Both the position numbers and the translations under genes were made by a program. This document shows, piece by piece, positions 1-7,800 of a DNA stretch of 22,676 nucleotides. The stretch is from contig CAJUPZ010000029.1 in assembly GCA_910588065.1 (NCBI GenBank), positions 1-22,676 on the forward strand. Reading direction: 5' to 3'. The DNA comes from an uncultured Muribaculaceae bacterium (lineage in GTDB: Bacteria; Bacteroidota; Bacteroidia; Bacteroidales; Muribaculaceae). Below the pieces are notes generated by a model. That model had not been told where the DNA came from. It saw nothing but the letters and a program-made list of their open reading frames with translations, and did no database searches. Positions within the stretch are counted from its first letter, which is position 1, and every line of letters begins with the position of its first letter.

Positions 1-30
1 ACGAGCCGCGGCTTTCCTTGTTTATAGGCG

Positions 31-75
31 TATAAGAGCTATAATTCGTATAATTCCTATAATTCTTATAAAAGC
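31..75. repeat. 9-bp short tandem repeat array
   Basis: Five consecutive 9-base units begin with TATAA: TATAAGAGC, TATAATTCG, TATAATTCC, TATAATTCT and TATAAAAGC. A shorter TATAGGCG lies directly upstream at 23-30. The array is AT-rich and directly abuts the hairpin at 78-106. It is non-coding as far as the window shows. Its function is not known to me; it could be an AT-rich UP-type or protein-binding element, or a remnant of slippage. Confidence 0.8.
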
Positions 76-77
76 AA

Positions 78-106
78 CGAGGAGATGTTTTCACAACGTC
101 TCCTCG
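78..106. terminator. Hairpin, possible transcription terminator
   Basis: Twelve-base arms at 78-89 and 95-106 pair fully, with one G-U pair, around a 5-base loop (TTCAC). The + strand flank is not a T-tract, whereas the - strand flank reads TTGCTTTTATAAG, which is moderately T-rich. It most likely ends a gene lying outside the window; direction is unresolved. The stem itself is certain from sequence, the terminator role is inferred. Confidence 0.45.
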
Positions 107-217
107 CTTAGATAATAAACCAATCATTATCACATTTCTTGCAATGGAAAAAGTAATTTTGCTATGTACTATTAGAACACGTCAGAGTTAGGAAAGTTTA
201 CCCCTCTTGTAAGAATA

Positions 218-237
218 ACATACCTTAACCGGTATGT
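218..237. promoter_or_regulatory. Palindrome upstream of recA promoter
   Basis: ACATACC (218-224) and GGTATGT (231-237) form a perfect 7-base inverted repeat around TTAACC. Its edge is 26 bases upstream of the recA -7 element, near where a -33 region would lie. The position suggests an operator for a dimeric regulator of recA, for example a LexA-type repressor, but no known box is recognised here. Confidence 0.35.
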
Positions 238-263
238 GCTATACAATTGCACACATTATTTCG

Positions 264-271
264 TACCTTTG
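264..271 (+). promoter_or_regulatory. recA promoter, -7 element
   Basis: TACCTTTG matches the Bacteroidota primary-sigma -7 consensus TAnnTTTG exactly. Transcription would begin about 5-7 bases downstream, giving recA a leader of about 20 bases. A TTG at 247-249 is a possible -33 element but the 14-base spacing is short. The promoter lies downstream of the TTG codon at 247, which argues against that codon as the recA start. Confidence 0.65.
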
Positions 272-297
272 TATCAGAAACAAAAATAAATCTGAAT

Positions 298-1506
298 ATG
301 GCAAAAAAAGAATCATCTGCAAAGAAAGATAAAACCCCTGCTGATCCCAAGAAGGCTAAGCTGGAGGCTCTCAACGCTGCAATGGCCAAGATTGAGAAGA
401 ATTTTGGCCGTGGCGCTATCATGAAACTTGGCGAAGAGGTGGTTGAAGATGTCGAGGTTATCCCCACCGGTTCTATCGGCTTGAACTACGCGCTTGGCGT
501 TGGCGGTTTTCCCCGCGGGCGTATCATCGAGATATTTGGTCCGGAATCGTCCGGTAAGACTACTCTCGCTATCCATGCTATAGCTGAGGCACAGAAGCTC
601 GGAGGTGTGGCTGCCATAATCGATGCCGAGCACGCATTTGACCGCTTCTATGCTGAGAAGCTTGGCGTTGATGTGGACAACCTGCTGATTTCCCAGCCGG
701 ACAATGGCGAGCAGGCTCTCGAGATTGCCGAGCAGCTTATCCGCTCCGGTGCTGTTGACCTGCTTGTTGTCGACTCTGTTGCCGCGCTCACCCCCAAGAG
801 CGAGATTGAAGGCGATATGGGTGACAAGAATGTCGGACTTCATGCCAGACTGATGTCGCAGGCCATGCGTAAGCTTACCGGCGCAATCGCGCGAACAAAC
901 ACTACCTGCATATTCATCAACCAGCTGCGTGAGAAAATCGGAGTGATGTTCGGTCCCTCGGAAACAACTACCGGTGGCAATGCCCTGAAGTTCTATGCCA
1001 GTGTGCGCGTCGATATCCGTGCAAGCACTACCATCAAGGATGGAGACGAGGTGTTTGGCCGTGAAACAAAGGTGAAGGTTGTCAAAAACAAGGTTGCGCC
1101 TCCTTTCCGCAGAGCGCAGTTTGACATCATGTTCGGTGAGGGCATATCCCGATCAAGCGAGATTCTTGACCTTGGTGTGGATCTCGAAATCATCAACAAG
1201 AGCGGAGCCTGGTTCAGCTATGCCGGTTCCAAGCTCGCTCAGGGCAGAGAGGCTGCAAAACGCGTTATTCAGGACAATCCAGAGCTCGCTGAAGAACTGG
1301 AAGCAAAAATCATGGCGGCTCTCAAGGAGGGCAAGGTTCCTGCCGGCAAAAAGTCCAAGAAGTCCAAGGGTGGTTCCAAATCCAAGTCAAAGGAGCCTGA
1401 ACCCGAAGAGGAGGAGATGGATGACGAGGAATTCGACATGGACGATATGGACTTCGACACCGATCTGCCTGATGACTTCAGCATAGAAGAAGATGCAGAA
1501 TCCTAA
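298..1506 (+). CDS. recA: Recombinase RecA with long acidic C-terminal tail
   Basis: RecA forms the ATP-dependent filament on single-stranded DNA that drives homologous recombination and repair in the cytoplasm. The 402-residue product carries the Walker A motif GPESSGKTT at residues 81-89, the Walker B stretch LLVVDSVAAL, the NQLREKIGVMFG segment and the TTTGGNALKFYASVR segment, all hallmarks of the family. The ATG at 298 is chosen because a TTG start at 247 lies upstream of the -7 element; no Shine-Dalgarno is present, only an A-rich leader. RecA proteins are usually about 340-355 residues. Here the core is followed by a Lys/Ser-rich stretch (about 340-360) and then a strongly acidic Asp/Glu/Met tail to residue 402. 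Nine bases separate it from the next gene, and no terminator is seen between them. Confidence 0.98.
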   Translation: MAKKESSAKKDKTPADPKKAKLEALNAAMAKIEKNFGRGAIMKLGEEVVEDVEVIPTGSIGLNYALGVGGFPRGRIIEIFGPESSGKTTLAIHAIAEAQKLGGVAAIIDAEHAFDRFYAEKLGVDVDNLLISQPDNGEQALEIAEQLIRSGAVDLLVVDSVAALTPKSEIEGDMGDKNVGLHARLMSQAMRKLTGAIARTNTTCIFINQLREKIGVMFGPSETTTGGNALKFYASVRVDIRASTTIKDGDEVFGRETKVKVVKNKVAPPFRRAQFDIMFGEGISRSSEILDLGVDLEIINKSGAWFSYAGSKLAQGREAAKRVIQDNPELAEELEAKIMAALKEGKVPAGKKSKKSKGGSKSKSKEPEPEEEEMDDEEFDMDDMDFDTDLPDDFSIEEDAES

Positions 1507-1515
1507 CGCTACATT

Positions 1516-2535
1516 GTGAAAAAGAAAGTACTTATAATAGGTGCCGGAGGCTTCATCGGCGGCTTTATCGCCGATGAGAGCCTCCGTCGCGGTTTTGAAA
1601 CCTGGGCCGGCGTGCGTCCCTCAACATCGCGCGAGTTTCTCAACCATGCGGATATCAAGTTTGTCAACCTCGACTATTCTGATGTCGACAAACTGGCCGC
1701 GCAGCTCCGCGATGCTATGCCGGACGGCGGCAGGTGGGACTGGATTGTATATAATCTCGGTGCCACAAAATGTGCGAATTTCGCTGATTTCAACCGCATC
1801 AATTATATTTTTCTCCAAAATACTGTCAATGCCCTGCGCATTGCAGATATGCTGCCGGAGCGCTTCCTGTTCATGAGCAGTCTCAGCGCCATCGGCCCCG
1901 GCGATGAGAAAAACTATGAGCCGCTGACCAACCGGTCAATACCTCAGCCCAACACACGCTACGGTGTCTCTAAAATCAAGGCGGAGACTTTTCTTGAAAC
2001 CTGCGCGGATCTGAACTGGACTATTTTCCGCCCGACAGGGGTGTACGGCCCGCATGAGCAGGACTACCTGATGATGATAAAGTGCATCGATGCCCATTGG
2101 GACTTCGGTGTGGGATTCCGCAAGCAACTGTTGTCGTTCATATATGTCAAGGATCTTGCCGCTGCAATATTCGATGCGATTGCCACTCCTCAGACCTTGC
2201 GGCGCAAGTATATCATAGCGGAGCCTCAGGTATACACCCAGTCGCAGTTTCGCAAAATTGTGGCTAAGGCACTCGGCCGCAAATTTGTTGTTCCGGTACG
2301 GCTTCCGCTCTGGACTGCTTATATAGCTTCAGTTGTGGCCGAGAAATATGCTGTGGCGAAAATGAAAGCATCGACGCTCAACCGTGACAAGTTCAAGATT
2401 ATGAAGCAGCGAAACTGGAACTGCGACATATCCGACGCCCGGCACGACTTCGGGTTCGCCCCGGCTTACTCTCTTGAAAGGGGAATCGCGGAAACAGTTG
2501 TGGAGTATCGTAAATCAAAGAATAATTCAAAATGA
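1516..2535 (+). CDS. NAD-dependent epimerase/dehydratase (extended SDR)
   Basis: This 339-residue cytoplasmic protein belongs to the extended short-chain dehydrogenase/reductase family, which binds NAD(P) and acts on nucleotide sugars, sterols or similar substrates. The N-terminal Rossmann motif GAGGFIG spans residues 9-15, the catalytic YxxxK is Y149/K153 (RYGVSK), preceded by the SSLSAIGPG segment holding the candidate catalytic Ser, and FRPTGVYGP at 171-179 is typical of the family. It starts at GTG 1516, nine bases after recA, because the Rossmann strand begins immediately there. The last codons overlap the next gene by ATGA (2532-2535). The substrate cannot be told from sequence; the C-terminal substrate-binding half is divergent. 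Co-transcription with recA is likely. Confidence 0.85.
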   Translation: MKKKVLIIGAGGFIGGFIADESLRRGFETWAGVRPSTSREFLNHADIKFVNLDYSDVDKLAAQLRDAMPDGGRWDWIVYNLGATKCANFADFNRINYIFLQNTVNALRIADMLPERFLFMSSLSAIGPGDEKNYEPLTNRSIPQPNTRYGVSKIKAETFLETCADLNWTIFRPTGVYGPHEQDYLMMIKCIDAHWDFGVGFRKQLLSFIYVKDLAAAIFDAIATPQTLRRKYIIAEPQVYTQSQFRKIVAKALGRKFVVPVRLPLWTAYIASVVAEKYAVAKMKASTLNRDKFKIMKQRNWNCDISDARHDFGFAPAYSLERGIAETVVEYRKSKNNSK

Positions 2536-2816
2536 TTGCCCGCGACAATACGCCCCGGTGGGTGCTTGTGCTGTTGATTATCCTCGCTTTGCCTGTGTGT
2601 CAGCTGCCGTTTTTGCTTGATAACGCACCGGCGGGAGTTCCACTCGTCAGCACTCTGCTGCGTATTTACCCGTTCTATATAGTTACCGCGGCATACCTCG
2701 CATACGTCTGCTATCCGCGGCGCGCACTGATGAGCTGGATTCTGATGGCTCTCATTCTGTTGTCCCACATAGCCGTGTGGCTTCTTGTCTCACCTGATTT
2801 AAATCTACAGCAATGA
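2532..2816 (+). CDS. Small three-helix inner-membrane protein
   Basis: A 94-residue product with three hydrophobic segments at about residues 9-28, 38-60 and 66-86, separated by short polar loops including CYPRR. No family is recognised. Start and stop are both coupled to neighbours through ATGA overlaps (2532-2535 upstream, 2813-2816 downstream), which is good evidence that it is a translated gene and not a shadow. The function is unknown; its place between the SDR and aroQ gives no clear clue. Confidence 0.75.
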   Translation: MIARDNTPRWVLVLLIILALPVCQLPFLLDNAPAGVPLVSTLLRIYPFYIVTAAYLAYVCYPRRALMSWILMALILLSHIAVWLLVSPDLNLQQ

Positions 2817-3232
2817 CGGAAATTTTGATAATAAACGGCCCGAATCTCAATCTGCTCGGCACCCGCGAGCCGGGTATATATGGCTCCGACACAATGGACA
2901 GTTGCCTCGATTCGCTGCGTAAGCGCTATCCGGAAGTCCGGTTTGAGTACTTCCAGTCAAATCATGAAGGCGCCTTGATAGACTGTCTTCATGACACAAA
3001 TTCCCGGTCTTTCACCGGAATCATACTCAATGCGGGAGCCTACACCCACACATCGCTTGCTATCGCCGATGCTATCGCCGCAATCCGCACCCCTGTGGTT
3101 GAAGTGCATATATCGAATATTGCCGCCCGAGAATCAATCCGCCACACATCCCTTATCACCCCGGTGTGCAAAGGAATAATCGCCGGTTTCGGCCTTGAAA
3201 GCTACCGCCTTGCTGTTGAATCGCTGCTATGA
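2813..3232 (+). CDS. aroQ: 3-dehydroquinate dehydratase, type II
   Basis: Catalyses dehydration of 3-dehydroquinate to 3-dehydroshikimate in the shikimate pathway; family members form cytoplasmic dodecamers. At 139 residues it has the usual length of about 140-150. The N-terminal signature NGPNLNLLGTREPGIYG is present, with Arg18 and catalytic Tyr23 on the flexible lid. Asn73 in NAGAYTHTS, His99 in VEVHIS and Arg110 in the following RHTS segment match the known active-site positions. It overlaps both neighbours by ATGA. It sits directly before pyruvate kinase, which fits supply of phosphoenolpyruvate-linked aromatic metabolism but may simply reflect ancestral gene order. Confidence 0.95.
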   Translation: MTEILIINGPNLNLLGTREPGIYGSDTMDSCLDSLRKRYPEVRFEYFQSNHEGALIDCLHDTNSRSFTGIILNAGAYTHTSLAIADAIAAIRTPVVEVHISNIAARESIRHTSLITPVCKGIIAGFGLESYRLAVESLL

Positions 3233-4254
3233 CACATACTAAAGTAATGGCCACGCTGGCCGACAACCGCTCATCCGAGCAGTTTATCAAAGATCTCCAT
3301 GCCGCCGGAATGCAAGGAGTGCGCATCAATTCCGCCCATGTCACTCCGGCTTCAATTGCTGATATAATTGCAAAAGTGAGAGCCGTGGATGCGGGCATAA
3401 CTGTGCTGATGGATACCAAAGGCCCCGAGATGCGTACAACAGCCCTTGCCGACGAGGCCGAGGAGATTGTTTTGCCGCTCAACTCGATAGTGTCGGTATC
3501 GTACGGCACATCACTTTCCCACGCCGGCAGTATATTTGTGAATGTTCCGGCGCTCGGCCAATATCTCAAGCCCGGTGACACCCTGGCTATTGATGACGGC
3601 GAGATACTTCTCTCTGTTTTGTCCTCGCTGTCGCCCGATGCGGTTTCCTGTCGGGTTGTCCGGCAGGGGCGCCTTGGCTCGCGCAAAAGCGTCAACGCCT
3701 CTGAGTCAGCCACCCTCCCTCCCATGCCGGCGGTCTCAGGAAAGGATATCGACAATATCGCCGCAGCAAAGCAATGCGGGGTAGACATTATTGCCCACTC
3801 ATTTGTGCGCACCGCCGATGATGTTCATCAGGTGCGGGAGGCTATCAACGACCCCTCGGTGAAGCTTTTTGCAAAAATAGAGACCCGCGAAGCCTTGTGC
3901 AATCTCGCCGAGATAGCCGATGCGGCTGACGGACTGCTTGTGGCCAGAGGCGACCTCGGCGCGCAGATTGCGCTCTGCGAGGTGCCTGCCCGGCAGATGC
4001 ACATAATGGAGCTGTGCCGCTCGCTGCGCAAACCGGCAATCATATCCACCCAGATTCTGAACTCGATGATGACCTCGCCGCAGCCAACCCGCGCGGAGGT
4101 CAACGACATAGCCTTCGGTGTAGTGCAAGGCGCTGACTGGATGCTGCTCACAGGAGAGACGGCCAAAGGGCAATATCCCGTCGAAGCAGTGGCGGCGATG
4201 CACTCCACAATTAAAGCAACAGAAAAATATCTCAACGGATGCAGCGCGAAATAG
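3229..4254 (+). CDS. pyk: Short pyruvate kinase lacking the C-terminal domain
   Basis: Pyruvate kinase transfers phosphate from phosphoenolpyruvate to ADP. This product is 341 residues against about 470-480 for standard bacterial enzymes. The A-domain barrel and the inserted B domain are present: DTKGPEMRT (62-70), catalytic Lys216 and metal-binding Glu218 in KIETRE, Asp242 in ARGDLG, Thr274 in STQILNSM, PTRAEVND (286-293) and LLTGETAKGQYP. The sequence stops at the end of the barrel, so the roughly 130-residue allosteric and tetramer-forming C domain is absent. The usual N-terminal TIGPAS reads TLADNRSS, and the RxNFSHG motif reads RINSAHV, so the Ser at E. coli PykF position 36, a K+-binding position, is Ala36. 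It overlaps aroQ by ATGA and the next gene by 16 bases. Probably functional but K+-independent or regulated differently; that is inference. Confidence 0.85.
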   Translation: MTHTKVMATLADNRSSEQFIKDLHAAGMQGVRINSAHVTPASIADIIAKVRAVDAGITVLMDTKGPEMRTTALADEAEEIVLPLNSIVSVSYGTSLSHAGSIFVNVPALGQYLKPGDTLAIDDGEILLSVLSSLSPDAVSCRVVRQGRLGSRKSVNASESATLPPMPAVSGKDIDNIAAAKQCGVDIIAHSFVRTADDVHQVREAINDPSVKLFAKIETREALCNLAEIADAADGLLVARGDLGAQIALCEVPARQMHIMELCRSLRKPAIISTQILNSMMTSPQPTRAEVNDIAFGVVQGADWMLLTGETAKGQYPVEAVAAMHSTIKATEKYLNGCSAK

Positions 4255-4871
4255 ACAGCTACATAACAGCGCACACCTCTGCCGAGCCGAAGCATCTCAA
4301 CGAACTTTACCGCCACACATGGCTTCACCGTCTGTATCCGCAGATGTGCTCAGGCCATGTGCAGGGACGTATCCTGAAGATGCTCACTGCAATGATAAAT
4401 CCCCGCAATGTGCTCGAACTCGGCACATTCTCGGGCTACTCGGCGCTTTGCATTGCCGAGGCGCTGGCTCCGGAAGCGTCATTGCACACAATCGAGATAG
4501 ACGATGAAAGCGCCGACTCACTCATATCGCTTTTCAAAACGGCTCCGGGCGGTGACAGGATAACACTCCATATCGGTGATGCCCTTGACATCATACCGAC
4601 CCTTGACATTACCTGGGACATGGTGTATATCGATGCCAACAAGCGTCATTATTGCAAGTATCTTGATGCGATTTTGCCTCATCTGCGTCCCGGAGGCTTC
4701 ATAATTGCCGACAATACCCTTTGGGGTGGCAAGATTGCTGAGCAGGAGGCTACCGATGCGCAATCGGCAGGCATAGCTCAGTTCAATGATGCTGTGGTGG
4801 CGAATCCGCATCTCGAAACAGTGATTCTGCCCCTCCGCGACGGACTTTCCCTTATCAGATATGTTCCCTGA
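4239..4871 (+). CDS. Class I SAM-dependent O-methyltransferase (COMT-like)
   Basis: A 210-residue cytoplasmic methyltransferase of the methyltransferase_3 (catechol O-methyltransferase-like) family. The SAM-binding motif I is ELGTFSGYS at residues 60-68, with the acidic motif II at TIEID. The cation-binding Asp132 in YIDANK and Asp158-Asn159 in IADNTLWGG are in place, so a divalent-metal-dependent mechanism is expected. Its ATG lies inside the end of pyk (16-base overlap), indicating translational coupling. The natural acceptor is unknown. It is the last gene of the recA run and its stop is only 4 bases from the stop of the converging LRR gene. Confidence 0.9.
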   Translation: MQREIDSYITAHTSAEPKHLNELYRHTWLHRLYPQMCSGHVQGRILKMLTAMINPRNVLELGTFSGYSALCIAEALAPEASLHTIEIDDESADSLISLFKTAPGGDRITLHIGDALDIIPTLDITWDMVYIDANKRHYCKYLDAILPHLRPGGFIIADNTLWGGKIAEQEATDAQSAGIAQFNDAVVANPHLETVILPLRDGLSLIRYVP

Positions 4872-4875
4872 ACGG

Positions 4876-7800
4876 TTATAGCACTACCTTGCAGGTGCGA
4901 TTGCCGGCAACAACGATGTACATTCCGTGACTGCGCAGCGTTATAGTTGCCGCATTTCCCGTTGAGCGATACCATCCGGCAATCGCTCCGCCGGCGGTAT
5001 ATATTCTTACAACCGATCCCTGCTCAACGCCATCAATCTCTAATGTCATGCCTACGGTGGTGACATTAAATTTACCGGACTCAACAGTCTCTATTGAAGA
5101 CGGACCTTCCGGCTCCGGCTCGGGTTCGGGTTCGGGGTTCGGTTCAGGCTCGGGTTCCGGTTCGGGTTCGGGTTCGGGGTCCGGTTCAGGCTCGGGTTCC
5201 GGTTCGGGATCCGGCTCGGGATCCGGCTCGGGTTCCGGCTCGGGTTCAGGCTCGGGTTCAGGCCCGGGTTCGGGCTCCGGTTCCGGGTCCGGATCTGGTT
5301 TGGGGCCTGGGTCTGGTTCCGGCTCAGGTTCGGGCTCAGGCTCAGGCTCCGGGTCGACAGGTTTTTCCTCTGTTTTTTCCTCAACTGTGATTCGAATGGT
5401 TTTCGAGATAGCAATATTGGTAGCTGTCATAGAGGCCGGCATATTGGCCACAAGTGTGCATTTTCCCGGTTTCAGCAGGTTGATTGTCAGGGTGCTTTTG
5501 TAAAACGAGCATATTTCGTCATCATTGCTTATGAAGCTCCAGTTCAGCTCAGGTGTAGAGAGGTGGGTAGGATATTGGTTTATTTTCAGTTTGATACAAT
5601 CACCGACATTGCCTTTCACAAGCTCTGAATTCTGAAGCAGCTTTTCTCCATCCTCTGTCAGTAGGCTCAGTGTGAAGTTGGAATACAGCTCTTTTAGAGT
5701 GACAGTTTTTGAATCTGAAAAAATGTCGCTGTATGGGTCGCCGCTTTTCACTGTAACCACCACAGTTCCCGGAGCCTTGGCAGTGAGATAGCCTACGGAT
5801 GTAATGGAGGCGAGAGACTGATCTGACACCGACCAGATTGCAGAGCCGTTGGTTGGTTCAGGCACACCGTTATACGAGCAGGAGTATGCCGCTGATGCGC
5901 CCACATTCACGCTTTCCTTGCCGTAAACCAGCGTTATCTTTGTCATTGGGTTGCCTTTCTTTACCGCAAACGGCACCTTGACCTTGCATCTGGTAATGTC
6001 AAGCGACACAAAGATTAATGTCATTCCGGAGCTTACTGCTGTATACTGAACTTTGGCAGAAGAGGAGGTGGCAGCTACAATCTTAAGGCCTGAGGTCGGC
6101 AGCTTGGTGTATACAAGACGGTAGCCCGGAGAGGTTGCGGCTGTAGAAAAGTAGAGATTTTTTGTTCCATTGGTGGGATAAGCGTACATATACTGACCTT
6201 CGGCGGACGGCAAGCTATGCTCTATCTTGAGATTTCGCTGCGAGTTGATGTATGCTCCCAATCCGGTGCGCCCCTCTTCAATCACAAAACTATATGGAAT
6301 TATGTTGGCATCAGGCCACGCCTCGCGATAGTCGTTGACCGCCTTTGCAGGTACCCATATCTCAGGAGCGGAGATGCTGCAACCCACTTTGAGCGCAGGC
6401 ACTTGTTCTGATGCGAAAGCGATTTTTTCCAGCGCTGCTATATTGCAGTTGATTTCCTTTACGCCCGCTCCTATGCGCACCTGGCGCAGCGCGCTGCAGC
6501 CGTCGAATGTCTCCTCCGGTATGGAGCTGACACCATCGCCGATATACATCACCTCCATACTCGAGCAGTCTTTGAAAATGCCGCGCCCTATCTTCTCAAC
6601 CTCGTCAGGCACAACCTCGTAGGCGCTTCCGAGCTCCACCCCCTTGAAATCGCGGCATCCCGCAAAGGCATAGTCGCCTATCTCCCGGAGGGTCTCATCA
6701 GGCGAAGTTGTGTGTACATAGTTGATATAGCGTATATTGCTGCCTGCAAGCGCATAGTCATCTATTTTGCGGATATTGATGAATGTTGCGGTCGGAATGT
6801 CGCCATCCGAATCCTTTATAAACGTGGTGGTCTGTATAGCAAGGGGAGTATGGTAAGCCAGCAAAGCATCGTTTGTTGATGCCAGCATGTCAATGTCCCA
6901 TGACCACATCCTCTTTTTGCCATATTTGGTAAGGCTTTCCATGCCGGAGTATGTGAAATTGTAGGGTGTGACAGGGACCCCGGTACTGTAATCAACCTCA
7001 TTTTCGGGGCAGGTGAGCACATAAGAGCCGTCAGGATATTTGGCAACGTGGAAAGTGTTTTCAACAGATGTGTATGAAGGCGTATTGCCGGTCATCTCTC
7101 TTTGTGTCGGAACAAACTGGGTTAAAGGAAATTTCAGCGCGTTCTTGTTGTTTACATAAATCTTACGAAACCCCTGAACATATGGAGTGGCAGGGTCGGC
7201 GCTCGTCGCTATAAGCGAGGCTTCTCCCTCAACTCCCGTGCAGTGGACTGTGCCCGACTGATCCACTGTAAATACCGATTCATCGCTTGAGCTCCACACA
7301 ACATCCTTACAGCTGACATTGGCGGTGTATTTATAGTCCTTTACATGAGCAATGAACTGCACAGGCTCCTCCTGCGGCGACACAACGCTCGGCCCCTCGA
7401 TGTGTATTGAGTAGGCAGGCACCCCGTCAACCACCTCCACATCCCAGGTGTATGATGCTCTGGTTATGTCATTGCTCCTCAGGGTGACAGTGTAATTGCC
7501 CGGGGCGGTGTAGGTGGCGTGATAAAAATTGTTGCCTGAATTTGGCGATGTATACGGGCCATGAACCAACCCCTTCTCCACATCGCTGAACAGCAGCATG
7601 TAAGGGAGGTCGCTTCTGTCCGGACCCACAAAAGGTCCCATCTTTTCCTTACGGATACCGAAGCCGCCGTAATCGAGAGTGCGGTAAATGAAATAATGGC
7701 TCTCCTTGCTCCCCTCCGGCTTCATAGGAGCGGATGCGAGCTCGAACTTGACAAGCTGTGAGCAATTTGTGTAGAATGTAAGCTTGCCCGGCTTGTCCGG

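Noticed and set aside
31..75. CRISPR array
   Set aside because: Units are 9 bases and contiguous without spacers.
247..297. TTG start giving RecA 17 more residues
   Set aside because: It lies upstream of the TACCTTTG -7 element at 264-271, so it would not be transcribed from that promoter; the extension has no RecA-like sequence.
5048..5503. Gly-Ser repeat protein of 151 residues on the + strand
   Set aside because: It is the complement of the Pro-Glu linker of the LRR protein, with no promoter or signal and no flanking domain.
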